A model generated the notes under the pieces. That model made no database searches. It had not been told where the DNA came from and saw only the letters and a list, made by a program, of their open reading frames with translations. A DNA stretch of 25,296 nucleotides from Bacteroidales bacterium UBA6828. GTDB lineage: Bacteria; Bacteroidota; Bacteroidia; Bacteroidales; Paludibacteraceae. Below are positions 24,501-25,296 of the stretch, one piece after another. Within the stretch, counting starts at the first letter, position 1, and each line of letters begins with the position of its first letter. Location: assembly GCA_002452095.1 (NCBI GenBank), contig DKEG01000051.1, forward strand, positions 27,114-52,409. Reading direction: 5' to 3'. Both the position numbers and the translations under genes were made by a program.

Positions 24501-24872
24501 GGCCAGATTCTTGACATACACCCACGGTTGTCCCAACGAGAAATACCCGGGCGACACCTCCGTGATAGTGGCGGCACCCACACTCTGGTCTTGCACCATC
24601 ATACTGGCACTGCCCGTATGACCCGCCTCTTTGTGCGCAAAATTGAACTTGAAACCGAACTGCGTCACGTTGCTCGCGTTCCAACCGGCAGGCTGTGCAT
24701 TGCCGTCAAAAGCCGCACCGCTCCAATCCTCAAAACCCGCATTCGGCAACTGCTGCGCAAAAGCAGGATGAACAGACATTACAACAAACAAACACGAAAC
24801 GAGAAAGGCGTTGGGCAATCGCCAAACAAACGTGTTCAAAGACAGTTGATTTTTCTGCAAAAGTTTCCTCAT
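15534..24872 (-). CDS. Giant secreted surface protein: two PCMD-like domains, 30 cadherin-like repeats, T9SS-like C-terminus
   Basis: The 3112-aa protein has a signal peptide ending PAFA|QQ near residue 40. Next is a PCMD-like (putative carbohydrate metabolism/binding) domain, residues about 41-283, opening LPNAGFEDWSG and closing LYVDDVELIYS. Fifteen repeats of 75-95 aa follow (about 284-1547). A second PCMD-like domain (about 1548-1736; IIPNGEFTVW to LYVDYLRLSYN) and fifteen more repeats (about 1737-3001) come next. The repeats match the cadherin-like beta-sandwich family (PF12733): L..I.xxG..L..F.P....Y.v.LP.GTT..P, then a Q.V.I strand, then TVTAxxG....YTI.F. The last 110 residues contain LYDMYGHRI and end IASGKLIVVP, like a type IX secretion sorting domain. 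It is likely a long stalk-like adhesin or carbohydrate-binding protein on the outer membrane; binding partners are unknown. It has its own promoter and terminator and no co-directional partner. No frameshift is seen. Confidence 0.88.
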   Translation of the reverse strand: MRKLLQKNQLSLNTFVWRLPNAFLVSCLFVVMSVHPAFAQQLPNAGFEDWSGAAFDGNAQPAGWNASNVTQFGFKFNFAHKEAGHTGSASMMVQDQSVGAATITEVSPGYFSLGQPWVYVKNLASVGEATAGTEGGVSWTFRPDTMSVWIKRTGSNVTREDFYLLYYAWSGTAKSSKYKGKNGKCTSVSKTNEESDVRQALDGNECGTDQKANQIAEGMWREKKEYGDWTNIRVPIYYMNSDVPTMMNIIFSASNYPNFRANSGLYDGNSLYVDDVELIYSADIQKLYIDDKEWKGFDPSSSEEQTYSLGRTATTMPKIEARRGIGSLTNARGNVASFAGRVLSGKEISIQEGAIDGAPTTITVRSDDGNKSKTYKIKFVREASKNSKLADIMVNGTSIENFNANTYTYQVALPYGTTATPVVSAEGQEDAQTIEITQPTGTTGRAVIKVTAADKQTTATYTLNFHVAELADNTLKDILVNGKSIPGFIPSQTIYRVSLPTGTTQMPTVKAVSAYPDGAQTIKYNPPAKIDGGTYQIAVTTPGNQVPKTYKLNIRLEASTYSYLKNLQVEGGYITDFAPDNLTYYVTLPMGTTALPKITYELGDEYQTVSIAEGGLDGTTRVTVTAASGDQTVYKIVFSTIKSEISTLAGIRIGGVELPGFAPDKTEYTYSLPIGTTELPTIEPIKGDEYETVTIMSGGVNGTTRIVVAAGNGNTTVYQITFSVLQATDATLRMIYLDGEELAGFDKNQLEYTVNLPQGTTKQPVVTYTPNDEYQTITVRSGSNVEDDYKITVRPQSGAAQTYIIHFRVATSSNTALKMIYVAGTPLAGFNADTLDYTYTLPEGVSTIPAVTFDKAEAGQKVLSMCENTVHTITVTAESGDKRTYTITFIIQKSENAFLRMIYLDGQPLDGFDKNTLTYSVPLTSATCPRITVDKETGQQVTITAPYAAGVARIRVTPESGAANTYSITFTATASAAVSLDAILLDGVALADFAPATTEYTIPYTDTLPEITYQTASGRTVQVLRNGEDVMLYVQAGEEHTTYTLHFQKQVSADCTLKAILIDGTPLAAYTPATTGYTIDLPAGSALPVVSFEKNSDAQVIYFGQSAPNTTAITIVAPSGTETTYTVSFRIAKYDDARLLDLQVVGKTLAFDPDQADYTLTLEDGAELPHLIYTAREGQSILVANTTADQQQVLVRAESGTSKTYTIHYTRVMSDNALLGDIRIDGVSIADFEPTRFAYTDTLAWRTRVVPNVFAVGQLPNQTITTYFSAVNGTTRIHVVAADGKTSNDYTIAFPVRKSDNVALKDMYLNSEVAEITFAPETTDYTVWLPYQTKAASEVVYEKAEAEQQIEVISRPLGQKTEIIVTAENGDRRTYSILFKDSLSQRKNVLDTLRIVETGEILDVNASNLAVSLPYGTRTLTVDYTKAFDEQTVWVQPGGIYHPTIITVRSNRPDEADHVYTLTPQLETQNPAVLEGITIDGTPLADFDKNRFTYVCNRTTTTTPRIVTTKEKGVEVIVDEIDTQHWKATVTAGNQSNTYTIFFHYPKDIIPNGEFTVWTQTATSKSDKPSEWNAPGDYKNTIGAESIQDGVKKENASAVLLQTWYVWAAGGSVPAVINLADMTVSLNVASGSTVTPSGFIGFHNTPDAATINYKYTDKAGDGALFRFKFFDSEGNEHVFDHRQTTTSNTYADHTLALGTDGVSVSGMDVIIDASGKYPKSGHTAKLYVDYLRLSYNSTLKSLRVNNAPASLKGNAFTATLTDPEYTAIPELAFTGEVSDQAQNVVWQPETQSGNYGIRRATITNYAEDGTSTAYTLQVRRPLDTRNMLRALLLDGDTIQGFAPEKTDYTVHLASTTRHLPSVFPHPMSSLQTVTTSYADSVLTITVAPETGESRVYTIRFVTDLSDDTTLANLSGVTDFDPDTRDYTIAAASMPTIAFAKQTDGQTVYAVFGAEKATLSVTAENGAKGTYTVMLQKPVVTTTGQLSEIALNGNIPSDFAVDKYDYTAERPDLVTFVRANEQDSVVFVQTAERMQWQVFGTEQHTYTLTYPTDLSSNTRLAAILLDGKSYSDFDPAVSSYTIRTDTMLHIDVQKAEEAQQVRVSLDTDNNTYTLCVIAEDGTESTPYTISVKPVLSGNSLLRSIRLDNTEISGFNPATLQYTVTLPAPAVKIAEPQMPSLTYITGDEAQSVELTAGRLGSNTYLTVTSEDGHISEYSVLVQAEPSHNADLTGIIVNGVPVSHFEAGRHYYSVRTEGEPDIEWTSEDNFQTVTRIASQAGDSEYILHVVAQDGVTTQDYIVEVFKETLSDDATLANILLNGHTFSEFEPSLNPRLSFSSMQNVYQINLPAGSTLLPEVSASLRVDGQSVSTTIEGMTVYLDVTAADGTTTNRYTLDFVVPLSANADLAMIYLDGDSLPAFATGTYYYPVTLPIGVHSLPEVVAQKAETGQQVMTDISDNYATISVLAEDGITRATYTVAFAFSKSDADTLQMIYADEVPVEGFVPRTFYYVLSLPVGTTAFPELAWTNADEWQTVRIDTLQHTDRNLVRQLVVTSESGRSNYYTVAYSIQQSAVDTLQMIYIDEKPLADFAATTTEYWYTVPANATEVPSVYPLQGDRYQTVSVSQTAETMAAKSLGVKTEIEVIAGNGASRTYIIHYPMALSDETTLDMIYVAGKSLSDFDSERFSYKVNLPMETVNIPLVTVQKKEDAQQVEITTDADTVFVKVTAEDLSQATYTLVFERVKSANANLQNIELGDGLTIDFAPAHYDYAVTIPYGQTTLPTITPVKAEEEQTVEQSAPELLPNGEQMVTLLVTAPNGIDQCAYTITFSFAKNGDATLAAIYVRGNLLEGFRSDSVEYTLAYPVGSTIADFAGLQEISYTLSDEQAHAEASIDNAGTILITVTAQDGTMLTYLIHQTVLTDTDNSVSMIYFDDVELADFDPEQDFYTYYIVEGMTAPKVTAEALSPFAEISVKEASVGDTCIISCTSQSGETRRYYIWFAQSELNDALTPTANDVLVKRLAGSTQILVGTLRKDVSFGLYDMYGHRIALEKLPVADPNDVEIVTEASGQERLLNITDPGSGTIFTLDPNNIYFYVFFLNEKQRIASGKLIVVP

Positions 24873-24909
24873 ATTAAGATTTTTATTAAAAATATCCGTG
24901 TTTATGGCG

Positions 24910-24940
24910 CAAAAATATGCACTTTCTTATCGACTGCAAA
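24910..24940 (-). promoter_or_regulatory. Promoter of the giant surface-protein gene
   Basis: The minus strand reads TTTG (24940-24937), 19 nt, TATTTTTG (24917-24910). The start point would be near 24903, giving a leader of about 30 nt before the ATG at 24872. No Shine-Dalgarno is visible; the leader is A/T-rich. Confidence 0.65.
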
Positions 24941-25100
24941 ATTACTACCATTCACGCAACCCCACAAGCCCTTATGTTACGAAAATAGATACTATTGTTA
25001 AGTAACACTGGTTCGACATAAGCGCAATTGCATACTTTGCCGCCATAGGTGAATAACATTTATGGTGTCTTAGTACAGAAAAAGTTAACTCAACAAATTC

Positions 25101-25163
25101 AAGACACAAGACGCAAGACACAAGACACAAGACGCAAGACACAAGACACAAGACACAAGACAC
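25101..25163. repeat. Heptamer tandem repeat, nine copies
   Basis: Nine exact-phase copies of AAGACRC run without interruption. Copies 2 and 5 are AAGACGC and the others AAGACAC. The array lies about 230 bp upstream of the giant gene. The period is not a multiple of three and it is non-coding. Confidence 0.95.
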
Positions 25164-25193
25164 AATCTATCATTCTGTCATTCTATATCCTCG

Positions 25194-25225
25194 TGCCATC
25201 AGGTCTATGTCATTCGTATGTGATT
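25194..25225. repeat. Dispersed 32-bp repeat, copy 2
   Basis: It matches the copy at 15323-15354 with two substitutions, in the same orientation, and runs directly into the 11-nt tandem array. Together the copies bracket the giant gene. Confidence 0.8.
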
Positions 25226-25260
25226 CGTATGTGATTCTTATGGGATTCTTATGTGATTCT
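25211..25260. repeat. 11-nt tandem repeat, about 4.5 copies
   Basis: Units of GATTCKTATGK follow one another: CATTCGTATGT, GATTCGTATGT, GATTCTTATGG, GATTCTTATGT, GATTCT. It expands the 3' end of the 32-bp repeat. Confidence 0.85.
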
Positions 25261-25296
25261 GCAGTTTTTACCGATGTTTCCCCGCGAGTTGGCACC

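Larger units (their letters stand above)
24873..25296. other. Non-coding region upstream of the giant gene
   Basis: This 424-bp stretch to the window edge holds the giant gene's promoter (24910-24940), a heptamer array (25101-25163), the second copy of the 32-bp repeat (25194-25225) and an 11-nt tandem repeat (25211-25260). Short open frames here translate the repeats and are not believable genes. Nothing recognisable lies at the extreme right end. Confidence 0.7.

Noticed and set aside
25101..25163. CRISPR array
   Set aside because: The unit is 7 bp and directly tandem with no spacers, so it is a simple repeat.

Overview
The window reads as chromosomal DNA from a member of the Bacteroidales (phylum Bacteroidota). 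The evidence is the short primary sigma factor (286 aa, no region 1.1), several copies of the Bacteroidota-type promoter (TTTG, 19-20 nt, TAnnTTTG), weak or absent Shine-Dalgarno sites, and phylum-typical families: DUF4301, DUF4292, a NagB-like/PIG-L fusion, PCMD-type domains and a probable type IX secretion C-terminal domain. Genus cannot be fixed from sequence alone.

Layout. Positions 1-110 hold the N-terminus of a leftward EcoRI-family adenine methyltransferase. Behind it, positions 111-528 are non-coding but highly structured: a hairpin touching the start codon, a rod-shaped inverted repeat about the size of a 6S RNA, two terminator-like hairpins and a leftward promoter. A rightward sirtuin gene follows (616-1317) with a strong terminator. 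Next are a NagB-like/PIG-L fusion and an N-acetylhexosamine-kinase-like gene (1517-4688), probably one amino-sugar unit, then tRNA-Arg(TCT) and rpoD (4915-5975).

Positions 6060-13763 are all leftward. Read in the direction of transcription they are a YegS-type lipid kinase, a broken restriction endonuclease remnant, an intact beta-class DNA methyltransferase, dut, a TPR protein, a DUF4292 lipoprotein, an EnvC-like LytM protein, an FKBP lipoprotein, a Rieske-like lipoprotein, rimM and a TrmH/SpoU methyltransferase. The genes from TPR to EnvC overlap or nearly touch. The restriction-modification remnant sits between two housekeeping genes and is visibly more AT-rich. A mirror-image divergent promoter (13810-13857) separates the lipid kinase from a rightward DUF4301 gene (13876-15228).

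The right third is one leftward gene of 9.3 kb (15534-24872) encoding a 3112-residue secreted protein. It has a signal peptide, a PCMD-like domain, 15 cadherin-like beta-sandwich repeats, a second PCMD-like domain, 15 more repeats and a T9SS-like C-terminal domain. It has its own promoter and terminator and is bracketed by two copies of a 32-bp direct repeat. Upstream of it lie a nine-copy heptamer array and an 11-nt repeat array.

Most notable: the two-module giant surface protein and its flanking repeats; the deleted restriction enzyme beside a surviving methyltransferase; the 6S-like RNA candidate; and the sugar-phosphate fusion protein whose isomerase half has lost its catalytic residues while its PIG-L half looks intact.
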